A stretch of DNA of 64,000 nucleotides from Clostridia bacterium (GCA_900753975.1 CAAEBC010000013.1:14309-78308); one strand, 5' to 3'; shown: positions 52,527-61,385, counted from the first letter of the stretch. The notes: a model not told the origin generated them from the sequence alone. Program-made: numbers and translations.

Positions 52527-54551
52527 ATGGCTGATTATTTAGTGATCGTGGAATCACCTGCTAAGGCGACTACCATAAAAAAGATTTTAGGAAGTAAATA
52601 TAAAGTTGAAGCTTCTATGGGACATGTTAGAGATTTACCTAAATCACAATTAGGAATTGATATAGAAAATGATTTTGAACCTAAATATATTAATATACGA
52701 GGAAAAGCAGATTTAATTAAAAAACTTAAAACTGAAGCTAAGTCAGTTAAAAGAGTTTATCTTGCAACCGACCCTGATCGTGAGGGAGAAGCTATTGCTT
52801 GGCACTTAGCCTATATTTTAGGGATAGACGATAATTCTAATTGTAGAATTGCTTTTAACGAGATAACAAAAAATGGAATTCAAAGTGCGATAAAAGAACC
52901 ACGCAAACTTGATAAGGATTTGATTGATGCACAGCAAGCAAGAAGAGCTTTGGATAGAATTGTTGGATATAAGATTAGCCCTCTTTTATGGAAGAAAGTA
53001 AGAAAAGGTCTTTCTGCTGGTAGAGTGCAATCTGTTGCTGTTAGACTTATTGTCGATAGAGAAGAGCAAATAGAAAATTTTGTGCCCGAAGAATATTGGA
53101 CTTTGGATGCTGAGCTTCTTTCTGGTAGGAAAAAATTTGACAGCAAATTTTGGGGTGAGGGTGACAAAAGGTTAGATATAACTTCTGAAGTTCAAATGAA
53201 TGAAATTTTGGATTATTTGGAAGATAAAAAATATATTGTAAAAGATGTTAGAACAGGAGAAAAGAAAAGAAATCCTGCACCACCTTTTACTACTAGTACA
53301 CTTCAACAAGAAGCTTCTAGAAAGCTTGGCTTTGCTATTAAAAAGACGATGTCTTTAGCTCAAGGTTTATATGAAAGTGGTCTTATAACATACATGAGAA
53401 CGGACTCTACAAGAATTTCTGAAGAAGCACGTAGTATGGCAAAAGAGCAAATCGTTAAAACTTTTGGTGCAGAGTATTATGAGAATAGATATTATAAAAC
53501 TAAAAAAGATGCACAAGATGCACACGAAGCAATTAGACCTACTTATTTAAATGTTCTACCAAGCGAGATAAAAGAAAAATATTCTTACGATCAATATAAA
53601 CTTTATAAACTTATTTATGAAAGATTACTTGCTTCTCAAATGGCTGCCGCTGTTTATAATACAACAAGTGTTGATATTGAAGCAGGTAAATATATGTTTA
53701 GAACAAACGGATCTAAGTTAAAGTTTAATGGTTTTATGGCATTATATGTTGAGGGTAATGATGATAATCTTGAAGAAAAAGATGTGATTTTACCTGACTT
53801 AAAAATTGGTGCTGAAGTGAAGTTAAAGGAACTTATACCAAGTCAACATTTTACAGAGCCACCTGCAAGATACACAGAAGCAAGTCTTGTAAAGATGCTT
53901 GAAGAAAAAGGCATTGGTAGACCAAGTACTTATGCACCTACAATTACTACTATTTTAGAAAGAAGATATGTAGAAAAAGAAAAGAAGATTTTGTATCCAA
54001 CTGAGCTTGGAAGAATTGTTGATAAACTTTTAAAAGATAATTTTAAAGATATAGTTAATGTTGAATTCACAGCACAGATGGAAGAAAAACTTGATGATGT
54101 TGCAGAAGGAAAAGTTAAGTGGAAAGCAATCTTAGAAGATTTTTATCCGCCTTTCGAAAAGAACTTAAAAGAGGTTGAAGAGAAAATTGGAAAAGTCGAA
54201 ATTAAAGACGAAGAGACAGACATACCTTGTGAAAAATGTGGCAGAATGATGGTAATCAAGATGGGAAGATTTGGCAAGTTCTTAGCATGTCCAGGTTTTC
54301 CAGAGTGTAGGAATGTTAAATCTATAATCGAGAAATTAGATAAAGTTAAATGTCCAAAATGTGGTGGTGATATTCTTATAAAGAAGAGTAAACGTGGTAA
54401 AAAATATTATATTTGTGAACACAACGATGGAGAAAAAGGGCATTGTGATTTTATAGCTTGGAACGGTCCAGATAAAAATGGAAATATTAAGGCGGCAGAT
54501 CTTGATGAAAAGCCAAAAAGAAAGACAAGAAAGACGAAGAGCAAAAAATAA
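52527..54551 (+). CDS. topA: DNA topoisomerase I
   Basis: A 674-residue type IA enzyme that relaxes negative supercoils. Toprim domain DYLVIVESPAKATTIKKILG with ATDPDREGEAIAWHLA. The catalytic region has AQGLYESGLITYMRTDSTRI, with the active-site Tyr, and EAIRPT. One clear C-terminal zinc ribbon (PCEKCGRMMVIKMGRFGKFL) and a second one (KCPKCGGDILIKK) precede a basic tail. ATG after TAGGAG. The tail is shorter than that of the E. coli enzyme, as usual in Firmicutes. Confidence 0.96.
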   Translation: MADYLVIVESPAKATTIKKILGSKYKVEASMGHVRDLPKSQLGIDIENDFEPKYINIRGKADLIKKLKTEAKSVKRVYLATDPDREGEAIAWHLAYILGIDDNSNCRIAFNEITKNGIQSAIKEPRKLDKDLIDAQQARRALDRIVGYKISPLLWKKVRKGLSAGRVQSVAVRLIVDREEQIENFVPEEYWTLDAELLSGRKKFDSKFWGEGDKRLDITSEVQMNEILDYLEDKKYIVKDVRTGEKKRNPAPPFTTSTLQQEASRKLGFAIKKTMSLAQGLYESGLITYMRTDSTRISEEARSMAKEQIVKTFGAEYYENRYYKTKKDAQDAHEAIRPTYLNVLPSEIKEKYSYDQYKLYKLIYERLLASQMAAAVYNTTSVDIEAGKYMFRTNGSKLKFNGFMALYVEGNDDNLEEKDVILPDLKIGAEVKLKELIPSQHFTEPPARYTEASLVKMLEEKGIGRPSTYAPTITTILERRYVEKEKKILYPTELGRIVDKLLKDNFKDIVNVEFTAQMEEKLDDVAEGKVKWKAILEDFYPPFEKNLKEVEEKIGKVEIKDEETDIPCEKCGRMMVIKMGRFGKFLACPGFPECRNVKSIIEKLDKVKCPKCGGDILIKKSKRGKKYYICEHNDGEKGHCDFIAWNGPDKNGNIKAADLDEKPKRKTRKTKSKK

Positions 54552-54570
54552 AAAAATATTATTACAGATA

Positions 54571-54599
54571 TTGCAAATCTAAAATAGTTGTGCTAATAT
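54571..54599 (+). promoter_or_regulatory. Promoter of the antitoxin-like small RNA
   Basis: TTGCAA, a 17-nt spacer ending TGC (extended -10), then TAATAT; start expected near 54606. Confidence 0.65.
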
Positions 54600-54653
54600 A
54601 GTTATAGAATATATTGAGGGGTGTAAAAATCCCGATGTATAAATCTGGTTATG

Positions 54654-54693
54654 TATGAATTTTTTGTTCAGTATTTTCTCTCAGAGAACAATA
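54654..54693. repeat. Direct repeats, copy 1 (within the small RNA)
   Basis: First part TATGAATTTTTTGTTCA then GTATTTTCTC; second part TCAGAGAACAATA. Partner copies lie at 54824-54855 and 54885-54897. Confidence 0.8.
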
Positions 54694-54694
54694 C

Positions 54695-54729
54695 AAAAAA
54701 GGCTAGTGTTGTGGCACTAGCCTTTTTTT
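54695..54729. terminator. Shared bidirectional terminator
   Basis: AAAAAAGGCTAGTG and CACTAGCCTTTTTTT pair around a 6-nt loop. It can end the small RNA on the plus strand and the toxin mRNA on the minus strand. Confidence 0.9.
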
Positions 54730-54733
54730 ATTA

Positions 54734-54841
54734 CTAATGGAAAAAAATAAGTAGTATGAAACAAGTTAGTAAAACTGATTCTAAAGCTAATAATATTAGA
54801 AAAACCATTAGTAATCTAGTTATTATGAACTTCTTGTTCAT
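54734..54841 (-). CDS. Candidate type I toxin, 35-residue hydrophobic peptide
   Basis: The minus strand reads MNKKFIITRLLMVFLILLAL and then 15 more mainly hydrophobic residues ending LLIFFH. It is a single membrane helix behind a short basic start. AAAGGAGGA lies 11-19 nt upstream of the ATG, a strong site for such a short frame, and a promoter (TTGCTT-17-TAATAT) lies at 54900-54928. Small hydrophobic peptides of this kind (Fst, TxpA, BsrG) depolarise membranes when their antisense RNA is lost. Sequence similarity to a named family was not recognised; the call rests on architecture. Confidence 0.65.
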   Translation of the reverse strand: MNKKFIITRLLMVFLILLALESVLLTCFILLIFFH

Positions 54842-54897
54842 AGTATTGTTCTCCTCCTTTCTGTTCTATAATTTGAAAAGCAATTCAGAGAACAATA
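54824..54897. repeat. Direct repeats, copy 2 (over the toxin start)
   Basis: TATGAACTTCTTGTTCA (54824-54840) then GTATTGTTCTC overlaps the toxin's first codons, start codon and part of its ribosome-binding site. TCAGAGAACAATA (54885-54897) lies at the 5' end of its mRNA. Confidence 0.8.
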
Positions 54898-54899
54898 AC

Positions 54900-54928
54900 A
54901 TATTAGCATAAAGTGTAATGAAAAGCAA
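54900..54928 (-). promoter_or_regulatory. Promoter of the toxin mRNA
   Basis: On the minus strand: TTGCTT, a 17-nt spacer ending TGC (extended -10), then TAATAT. The form matches the small-RNA promoter. Confidence 0.6.
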
Positions 54929-54971
54929 TATAAAAGCGAACTAAAGTTTGCAATTATTTTACACGCCTCGA

Positions 54972-55000
54972 TTGACATTTTTTGCAAAATAGCATACTAT
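54972..55000 (+). promoter_or_regulatory. Candidate murG promoter
   Basis: TTGACA, a 17-nt spacer, then TACTAT, 17 nt before the murG start. Confidence 0.6.
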
Positions 55001-55017
55001 AATTTAGAGGTGATGAT

Positions 55018-56097
55018 ATGAAAATTCTTATCGCAGCAGGTGGAACTGGTGGGCATATAACACCGGGAATAGCTATAGCAAATATGCTTAGAGAAAGAGG
55101 CGATAATGTAAAGTTTGTTGGTACTGAAACAGGAATGGAAAAAGATTTAGTACCAAAGGCAGGATATGATTTAGAGTACATACATGCAGAAGGCTTACAT
55201 AGAGGTTTATCTTTGAAAAATATTAAGACATTAATGACTTTGAAAAAGGGAATTGATGATTGCTTAAAAATTATAGATACTGAAAAACCAGATATAGTAA
55301 TTGGAACGGGTGGATATGTAACTGCCCCACTTATGATAGCTGGAATTAAAAGAAAAATACCAACTATGATACATGAAAGTAATGCACTTCCTGGTAAAAC
55401 TACAATTTGGCTTTCAAAAAAAGTTGATGTTATTGCACTTGGATTTGAAGATGCGAAAAAGAGAGTGCCAAATGCAAAATGTGCAGTCTATACTGGCAAT
55501 CCTACTAAGATGAATGACTCTTTAAATAAAGATGAAATGAAAAAGAAATTAGGACTTGAAGGAAAGTCTGTTTTAATTTTTGGTGGCAGTCAAGGAGCAA
55601 GAAAAATAAACGATACAATCATTGATATGATTAATGAAAATAAAGATTTATCATACAAGGTAATTTATGCTACTGGACCAAAAAATTACGATGAAGTAAT
55701 TAGTAAGATAAATGTAGAAAATAGTAGATTTAAAGTTGAAAAATACATATATAATATGCCGGAAGTTATGGCAGCAAGTGATTTGGTAGTCTGTAGAAGT
55801 GGTGCATTAACGGTTACTGAAATTAGTGTTTTGGGAGTACCGTCTATAATGATACCTTTTCCTTATGCTGCAGAAAATCATCAATATTATAATGCTAAAA
55901 CTATTGAAGATGCGGGTGCTGGGATTATAATCGAAGAAAAAGATTTGACTAAAGATGTTTTAGAAGATAAGATTGAAAGCATTATAAACGATGACAAAAA
56001 ATTAATGGAGATGTCATTAAATGCTAAGAAAGTTGGAGACAACAAAGCTATCGAAAGAATAGAAAATGAAATTGATAAATTGGTGGTAAAGAAGTAA
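55018..56097 (+). CDS. murG: UDP-GlcNAc transferase MurG
   Basis: A 359-residue GT-B enzyme that adds GlcNAc to lipid I at the inner membrane face, making lipid II. N-terminal GGTGGHITPGIAIANMLRER, then GTETGMEKDLVPKAGYDLE, IHESNALPGKTT, the second-domain FGGSQGARKIND, and CRSGALTVTEISVLGVPSIM with PYAAENHQYYNAKTIED. ATG after AGAGGTGAT. It leads a run with topB and murA; its stop overlaps the topB start. Confidence 0.96.
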   Translation: MKILIAAGGTGGHITPGIAIANMLRERGDNVKFVGTETGMEKDLVPKAGYDLEYIHAEGLHRGLSLKNIKTLMTLKKGIDDCLKIIDTEKPDIVIGTGGYVTAPLMIAGIKRKIPTMIHESNALPGKTTIWLSKKVDVIALGFEDAKKRVPNAKCAVYTGNPTKMNDSLNKDEMKKKLGLEGKSVLIFGGSQGARKINDTIIDMINENKDLSYKVIYATGPKNYDEVISKINVENSRFKVEKYIYNMPEVMAASDLVVCRSGALTVTEISVLGVPSIMIPFPYAAENHQYYNAKTIEDAGAGIIIEEKDLTKDVLEDKIESIINDDKKLMEMSLNAKKVGDNKAIERIENEIDKLVVKK

Positions 56098-58019
56098 TGT
56101 CGAAAAAATTATTGATTACAGAGAAGCCTAGTGTTGCAACAGAGTTTGCTAAGGCTTTAAAAATAAATACAACACGAAAAAATGGATATGTAGAATCAGA
56201 TGACTATGTTATTACTTGGTGTGTTGGACATCTAGTAACAATGAGTTATCCAGAAGTTTATGACGAAAAGTATAAAGCTTGGCGATTTGACACTTTGCCG
56301 TTTATTCCTACTGAGTGGAAATATGAAGTTATTGCAAGTGTTCAAAATCAATTTGACATTGTAAAATCTTTGCTTTTGCGTGATGATGTTGATACGATTT
56401 ATGTTTGTACTGACTCTGGAAGAGAGGGAGAATACATTTATAGATTAGTGGATGCGATGGTTGGTGTGAAAGGTAAAGAGAAAAAAAGAGTTTGGATTGA
56501 TTCGCAAACAGAAGAAGAAATACTAAAAGGAATTAACGGTGCAAAGGATTTAAGTGAATATGATGCTCTTGCTGATAGTGCTTACTTAAGGGCGAAAGAA
56601 GATTATTTAATAGGTATTAATTTTTCTAGACTTCTTACACTTACTTATGGAAAAAAACTAGCAGAATTTTTAAATCAAGAAAGAGCACCTATTTCTGTTG
56701 GACGTGTAATGACTTGCGTTTTGGGAATGGTTGTGTCTAGAGAAGTTGAAATAAGAAATTTTGTAAAATCCAAGTTTTATAAGATTGGTGCAAATTTTGA
56801 AGAGGGAATAAGTGCTGAGTGGAAATATGATGCTGAAAATCAAAATAATTTTAAAGAACTAATTAATGTTGTAGAAAAAAATAATTTATATAATGATAAC
56901 GGTTTTAAAATCGAAGAAGATGCGAATAAATTTATTGAAATACTAAAATTGCAAAATCCAAAGGGTAAGGTTTTGGAAGCAAGTAAAAAAACTCAAAAAG
57001 AAAATGCACCACTTTTATATAATTTGGCTGAAATTCAAAATGAATGTAGTAAGCGATTTAAAATTTCACCAGATCAGACACTAGAAGTTATTCAGCTACT
57101 TTATGAGAAGAAACTAGTTACTTATCCTAGAACAGATGCCAGAGTTTTATCAACAGCAGTTGCAAAAGAAATTAGTAAAAATTTAAATGGACTTGCTAAA
57201 TGGGGAAAAGATGCGAAGATTAAAAGCTTATTAGATAGTATGATTGCCAATAAATATTCAATAGATATTGTTAAATCAAAATATGTAGATGATTCAAAAA
57301 TAACAGATCACTACGCTCTTATTCCAACAGGACAAGGTTTCGAAAATTATGATGCATTATCTGATTTGCAAAAAGATATATATATACTTATTGTAAAAAG
57401 ATTTTTAAGCATTTTCTTTCCACCCGCAGAATATACAAAGCTTGCGATAACTGTAGATATAGCTGGTCAAAAATTTTATGCGAATGCTAAAATTTGTACA
57501 AAACAAGGTTATTTAGAAGTTATAAAAGATGAAACAAGAGATGATGATTCCAAAACAAATATTGAAGCTTTATCAAAAATAAAAAAAGGACAAGAACTAG
57601 CATTAACAGATTTGTATACTAAAGAAGGTGAAACTTCGCCACCTACTAGATACACATCGGGTTCTATTATTCTTGCGATGGAAAATGCAGGAAGACTTAT
57701 AGAAGATGAAAGGCTTCGTGAACAAATAAAAGGCAGTGGAATTGGTACAAGTGCGACAAGAGCCGAGATTATAAAAAAATTAAATAGAATAGGTTATATT
57801 AATATAAATGCAAAAACGCAAGTACTTACTCCAAGCGAAAAAGGAGAACTTGTGTATAAGGCAGTTGGATGGTCTATGCCAGATATGTTAAATCCTGATT
57901 TAACAGCAAGCTGGGAAAAAGGTTTGGATATGGTTGCTAAAAAAGAAATTAAACCAGACGAATTTATGGGAAAACTTGAGCTTTATATAAGATCAAAAAC
58001 TGCGAAGATAAAGAGATAG
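56097..58019 (+). CDS. topB: DNA topoisomerase III-like type IA enzyme
   Basis: A 640-residue enzyme. Toprim start KKLLITEKPSVATEFAKALK with CTDSGREGEYIYRLVDAM. The active-site region has YEKKLVTYPRTDARVLS, with the catalytic Tyr, then DHYALIPTGQ and PPTRYTSGSIILAMENAGRL. No zinc ribbon tail, which separates it from TopA. TAATG overlap with murG indicates coupled translation. A decatenase role is expected from the family. Confidence 0.93.
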   Translation: MSKKLLITEKPSVATEFAKALKINTTRKNGYVESDDYVITWCVGHLVTMSYPEVYDEKYKAWRFDTLPFIPTEWKYEVIASVQNQFDIVKSLLLRDDVDTIYVCTDSGREGEYIYRLVDAMVGVKGKEKKRVWIDSQTEEEILKGINGAKDLSEYDALADSAYLRAKEDYLIGINFSRLLTLTYGKKLAEFLNQERAPISVGRVMTCVLGMVVSREVEIRNFVKSKFYKIGANFEEGISAEWKYDAENQNNFKELINVVEKNNLYNDNGFKIEEDANKFIEILKLQNPKGKVLEASKKTQKENAPLLYNLAEIQNECSKRFKISPDQTLEVIQLLYEKKLVTYPRTDARVLSTAVAKEISKNLNGLAKWGKDAKIKSLLDSMIANKYSIDIVKSKYVDDSKITDHYALIPTGQGFENYDALSDLQKDIYILIVKRFLSIFFPPAEYTKLAITVDIAGQKFYANAKICTKQGYLEVIKDETRDDDSKTNIEALSKIKKGQELALTDLYTKEGETSPPTRYTSGSIILAMENAGRLIEDERLREQIKGSGIGTSATRAEIIKKLNRIGYININAKTQVLTPSEKGELVYKAVGWSMPDMLNPDLTASWEKGLDMVAKKEIKPDEFMGKLELYIRSKTAKIKR

Positions 58020-58115
58020 AAATTGTAAGAGGGATTTTCTTCATTCTCAAACGAACTTTTTTAAAAAAGTAGGCATACTAATATAGTGAATATATTAAGT
58101 AATGAGGTGAAGAAA

Positions 58116-59361
58116 GTGAATGATAGATACATAATCAAAGGACGGAAATGAACTTAAAGGAGAACTAAAAATTTCTGGTTCTAAAAATGCATCACTTCCT
58201 GTTATTGCGGCATCATTATTATGTAAGGACATCGTTGAATTAGAAAATTGTCCTGACATTCATGATGTAAAAATAATGTTAGATATTTTGCAAAAATTAG
58301 GTTGCAAAGTTGCCTATAGTAATAGTAAAATAGTAGTCGACAGTAGAGGGCTTAATTCTTGTGAAATACCAAATGATTTAATGCATGAGATGCGTTCTTC
58401 TGTTATTATTGTTGGCGCACTTTTAGGAAGAAGTGGTAAATGTAAATTTACTTATCCAGGGGGATGTGAGATTGGAGCAAGACCAATCAATATGCACTTA
58501 GATGCGTTTGAACAATTAGGAGTGACTATTAAAGAAGATATGGGTGAAATTGAATGTAAGGCAGACAAACTTGTAGGTACCGAGATTGTTCTTGATTTTC
58601 CATCTGTTGGTGCTACTGAAAATATTATGCTTGCGAGTTGCCTTGCAGAAGGAGTGACACATATTAAAAATGTTGCTCGTGAGCCCGAGATTAAGTGCTT
58701 ACAAGATTTCTTAAATAGTATGGGTGCAGATATTGTAGGAGCAGGAAGTAATTCTATTATGATTAAAGGTGTAAAGAGTTTACATGCATCTTCTTTTAAA
58801 GTTATACCAGATAGAATTGAGACAGGTACGTATCTTCTAATGGCTATGGCGACTAGAGGAGAAATCTTAGTAAAAGATGTTGTTCCAGAACATGTTGAAT
58901 CTTTAATCCATAAAATGAAAAGAATGAATTGTAAAGTGCTAGTATCTCAAGATTCGATTTTTGCTAAATATAATAAATATCTTAAAGCTGTTGATGTGAA
59001 GACGATGCCTTATCCGGGTTTTCCGACAGATTTGCAATCACAGTTTGTTACGACGATGACACTTGCCAAAGGCACCTCTATAGTTGTAGAAAATATTTTT
59101 GAAAACAGATACAAATATGTAAATGAACTTTTACGAATGGGAGCTAATATAACTATTGAAGGCAAGACCGCGATAATTCAAGGAGTAGACAAATTAAATG
59201 CTGCCAAACTTGAAGCAAAAGATTTAAGAGGTGGTGCAGCTCTTATTGAAGCGGCTTTAACTTCAGAAGGAGAAAGTGAAATCACAGGAATTAATTATAT
59301 AGAAAGAGGATATGAAAATATAGTTCAAAAATTAACTAGTATTGGTGCAATAATAAATTAG
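58116..59361 (+). CDS. murA: UDP-GlcNAc 1-carboxyvinyltransferase MurA, read through a CGG frameshift
   Basis: Makes the first committed step of peptidoglycan synthesis. GTG start after GAGGTGA. Nine codons (MNDRYIIKG) lead to CGG at 58143; zero frame then hits TGA two codons later. Skipping C58143 gives GGA and a full 414-residue MurA, the family's normal length: GNELKGELKISGSKNASLPV (with the substrate-binding Lys23-Asn24), catalytic Cys near 117 in GGCEIGARPINMH, and DLRGGAALIEAAL. Starting instead at an internal ATG (58276) would delete Lys-Asn and inactivate the enzyme. The next gene, ftsQ, follows after 16 nt. Whether a second murA exists elsewhere is unknown. Confidence 0.92.
58143..58145 (+). 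other. In-frame CGG at a +1 frameshift point (murA)
   Basis: AAA-GGA-C-GGA-AAT: skipping C restores the family's N-terminal Gly-Gly-Asn. Confidence 0.9.
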
Positions 59362-59377
59362 TTAGGAGGTTTGATAA

Positions 59378-60106
59378 ATGGCCGGTAGCAAGAAAATTTT
59401 AATTTTTGTATTGGTTATGATTTTAATAGGTCTAGCTGCTGGCTGTTTATTTTCTCCTGTGTTTAATATTGTCGAAGTTAGAGCTGATAATGGAATTAAT
59501 GTAACTTCGGGTGAGGTTCTAGAAAAAGCAAGTATTCCTATTGGTGTAAATATTTTTAGAATTAATGATGGAAAAATCTTATCTTCAATAGAATCTTTAC
59601 CATACGTAAAGTCAGCCAAAATTTACAGGATTTTTCCAGATACTATTAGTTTAAAATTTGAAGAAAGAGAACCTTATGCTATAGTGAAATATTTAGAATC
59701 TTATGCTATTGCAGATAAATATGGATATATATTAGAAATAAAAAAAGAAAATACACTTACGACTTTGCCAATCATATACGGACTTGATACTGGGGAGTTC
59801 GTGACTGGTCAAAAGTTAACAGATACTTCACTCACAAAATACGAAAATTGTGTTTATCTTTTTGAGACAGCAAATAAGATTAATTTTGAATACATCTTTA
59901 ATGAAGTTAATTATGATGATTCCACAAACGTCAAGTTATATATTGCCGAACGAGATATGGATATAATTTATGGAAGTGTGTATTTAGATGATATAGAAGA
60001 AAAACTTAGTCGTTTGTCTAGTGTGCTAAAAGAGTTAGGAGACCAAAAAGGAAAGATTGACATGAGTAATGATGATTACAATTCAAAAATAGTTTTTACA
60101 AAGTAG
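59378..60106 (+). CDS. ftsQ: Cell division protein FtsQ/DivIB
   Basis: A 242-residue bitopic protein. Short cytoplasmic start, membrane helix (ILIFVLVMILIGLAAGCLFS), then the POTRA domain (FNIVEVRADNGINVTSGEVL, ASIPIGVNIFRINDGKILSS, SAKIYRIFPDTISLKFEERE) and the beta domain. It links FtsL/FtsB and the septal synthases outside the membrane. ATG after TAGGAGG, 16 nt past murA, a standard dcw arrangement. Confidence 0.9.
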   Translation: MAGSKKILIFVLVMILIGLAAGCLFSPVFNIVEVRADNGINVTSGEVLEKASIPIGVNIFRINDGKILSSIESLPYVKSAKIYRIFPDTISLKFEEREPYAIVKYLESYAIADKYGYILEIKKENTLTTLPIIYGLDTGEFVTGQKLTDTSLTKYENCVYLFETANKINFEYIFNEVNYDDSTNVKLYIAERDMDIIYGSVYLDDIEEKLSRLSSVLKELGDQKGKIDMSNDDYNSKIVFTK

Positions 60107-60123
60107 AATTAGGAGGCATAGAG

Positions 60124-60870
60124 TTGAAAATAAATGAAAAAAATTGGATTATAGGCATTATTTGTTTTATGCTTATGTTTATGGTTACAATACAAATTAA
60201 AACTATCAATCGAAGTTCATCTGATATATTGAGATTAAAATCTGAAAATGAACTACGAGATGAAATAAATCAATGGAAAGATGTTTATGGTGCTGCAACA
60301 GAAAAGATAAATGAACTTAATGCAAAAATAAATGAATATCAAGAAAATGCTGCTAAAGATGATCAATCGGTAGCAATTATAAAAGCCGAATTAGATAAAG
60401 TAAATATATTGGCTGGTTTAGTTCCATTAAAAGGACAAGGAGTAGTAGTTACTTTAGATGATACTGAAGCATTAAAAAAGATTGCTATTGATGCAGGATA
60501 TTATGATCCTAATGCATACATAATTCATGATTCAGATTTGATATTAATTGTAAATGAGCTTATGGCAGCTGGTGCAGAGGCGGTAAGTATTAATGGTCAA
60601 AGAATTACTAATAATACAGAGATTAGATGCATTGGACCACAAGTATCGATAAATGGGATAAGGACAGTTGCACCATTTAAAATTTCGGCTATCGGAGAGG
60701 GAACAAAATTGAAAGGAGCCCTTAGCTTAAGAGGCGGAATTATAGATAGTGTTAAAGCGGTTAATATTGATGTGACGATAGAAACTAAAGAAGAGATAAT
60801 TGTTCCTGCCTATAAGAAATCAATTACTTATCAATATGCAACAGTTGCAGAAGAAGGAGAGGTGGAATAG
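60124..60870 (+). CDS. DUF881-family (YlxW-like) membrane protein
   Basis: A 248-residue protein. TTG start after AGGAGG. Membrane helix near the start (GIICFMLMFMVTIQI), a coiled coil at about 35-90, then the DUF881 domain: VPLKGQGVVVTLDDTEALKK, IHDSDLILIVNELMAAGAEA, SINGQRITNNTEIRCIGPQV, SINGIRTVAPFKISAIGEGT. Genes of this family sit beside ftsQ, sbp and ftsA in many Firmicutes; function not established. Confidence 0.85.
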   Translation: MKINEKNWIIGIICFMLMFMVTIQIKTINRSSSDILRLKSENELRDEINQWKDVYGAATEKINELNAKINEYQENAAKDDQSVAIIKAELDKVNILAGLVPLKGQGVVVTLDDTEALKKIAIDAGYYDPNAYIIHDSDLILIVNELMAAGAEAVSINGQRITNNTEIRCIGPQVSINGIRTVAPFKISAIGEGTKLKGALSLRGGIIDSVKAVNIDVTIETKEEIIVPAYKKSITYQYATVAEEGEVE

Positions 60871-60873
60871 TAG

Positions 60874-61224
60874 ATGTTTATTACGATTGTTATTTCTTGT
60901 GCATTAGGGCTTTTACTTGGTTTTTATGCTCCTATGATTCCATACGCATATACTAAATATACGGCAATAGCAATTATGGCAGCTTTAGACAGTATTATTG
61001 GTGCTATAAATGCAGCTCTTCAAAAAAAATATGACATGAGTATTTTTGTTTCTGGTTTTTTTACCAACATGTTTACAGCAATAGCTTTTACAATGCTTGG
61101 AGAATCTTTAGATGTAGATATATCTTTAGCAGCTATAGTTGTATTTGTTTTTAGAATTTTTAATAATTTATCTACAATCCGCAGACAGTTATTAAGTAAT
61201 ATAGATAATAAAAGATGTAAGTAA
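60874..61224 (+). CDS. sbp: Small basic protein (DUF1290, Sbp)
   Basis: A 116-residue membrane protein with three or four hydrophobic segments. LGLLLGFYAPMIPYAYTKYT, AIMAALDSIIGAINAALQKK and FVSGFFTNMFTAIAFTMLGE are typical of the family. It lies 3 nt after the DUF881 gene and upstream of ftsA, its usual place in Bacillus and Clostridia. Function unknown. A terminator follows. Confidence 0.88.
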   Translation: MFITIVISCALGLLLGFYAPMIPYAYTKYTAIAIMAALDSIIGAINAALQKKYDMSIFVSGFFTNMFTAIAFTMLGESLDVDISLAAIVVFVFRIFNNLSTIRRQLLSNIDNKRCK

Positions 61225-61258
61225 TTAGATGAAATGTTGAAGAAATGTTTTGTAAGTG

Positions 61259-61292
61259 AAAGTTGGCTACATCTGTTTTAGCCAACTTTTTT
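61259..61292 (+). terminator. Intrinsic terminator between sbp and ftsA
   Basis: AAAGTTGGCT pairs with AGCCAACTTT around an 11-nt loop, followed by TTTT. Confidence 0.9.
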
Positions 61293-61352
61293 ACGTGCAA
61301 TTTTTGGCGAAAAATGTTATAATATGTCATGAAAAAGATTATGTAACACCGG

Positions 61353-61385
61353 TGTAATATTTTTGTAATATTTTTGTAATATTTA
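61353..61385. repeat. Short AT-rich tandem repeat upstream of ftsA
   Basis: TGTAATATTTT is repeated nearly three times directly before the promoter; possibly an UP-like element. Confidence 0.6.

Larger units (their letters stand above)
54606..54729 (+). ncRNA. Candidate antisense antitoxin RNA
   Basis: A predicted 124-nt transcript from the promoter at 54571-54599 to the bidirectional terminator at 54695-54729, with no reading frame of note. Bases 54654-54680 are a near copy of 54824-54855, the sequence over the toxin start codon and part of its ribosome-binding site. Bases 54681-54693 repeat 54885-54897 exactly. Because the two RNAs are made from opposite strands, these direct repeats make them complementary. 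This is the layout of the par (fst/RNAII) family. Confidence 0.65.

Noticed and set aside
54954..55181. 75-codon minus-strand frame over the murG start
   Set aside because: It is a shadow of murG and its promoter, with no ribosome-binding site.
58276..59361. murA starting at the internal ATG 58276
   Set aside because: It lacks the first 50 or so conserved residues including Lys-Asn of the active site, and has no ribosome-binding site; the upstream codons match MurA once the C of CGG is skipped.
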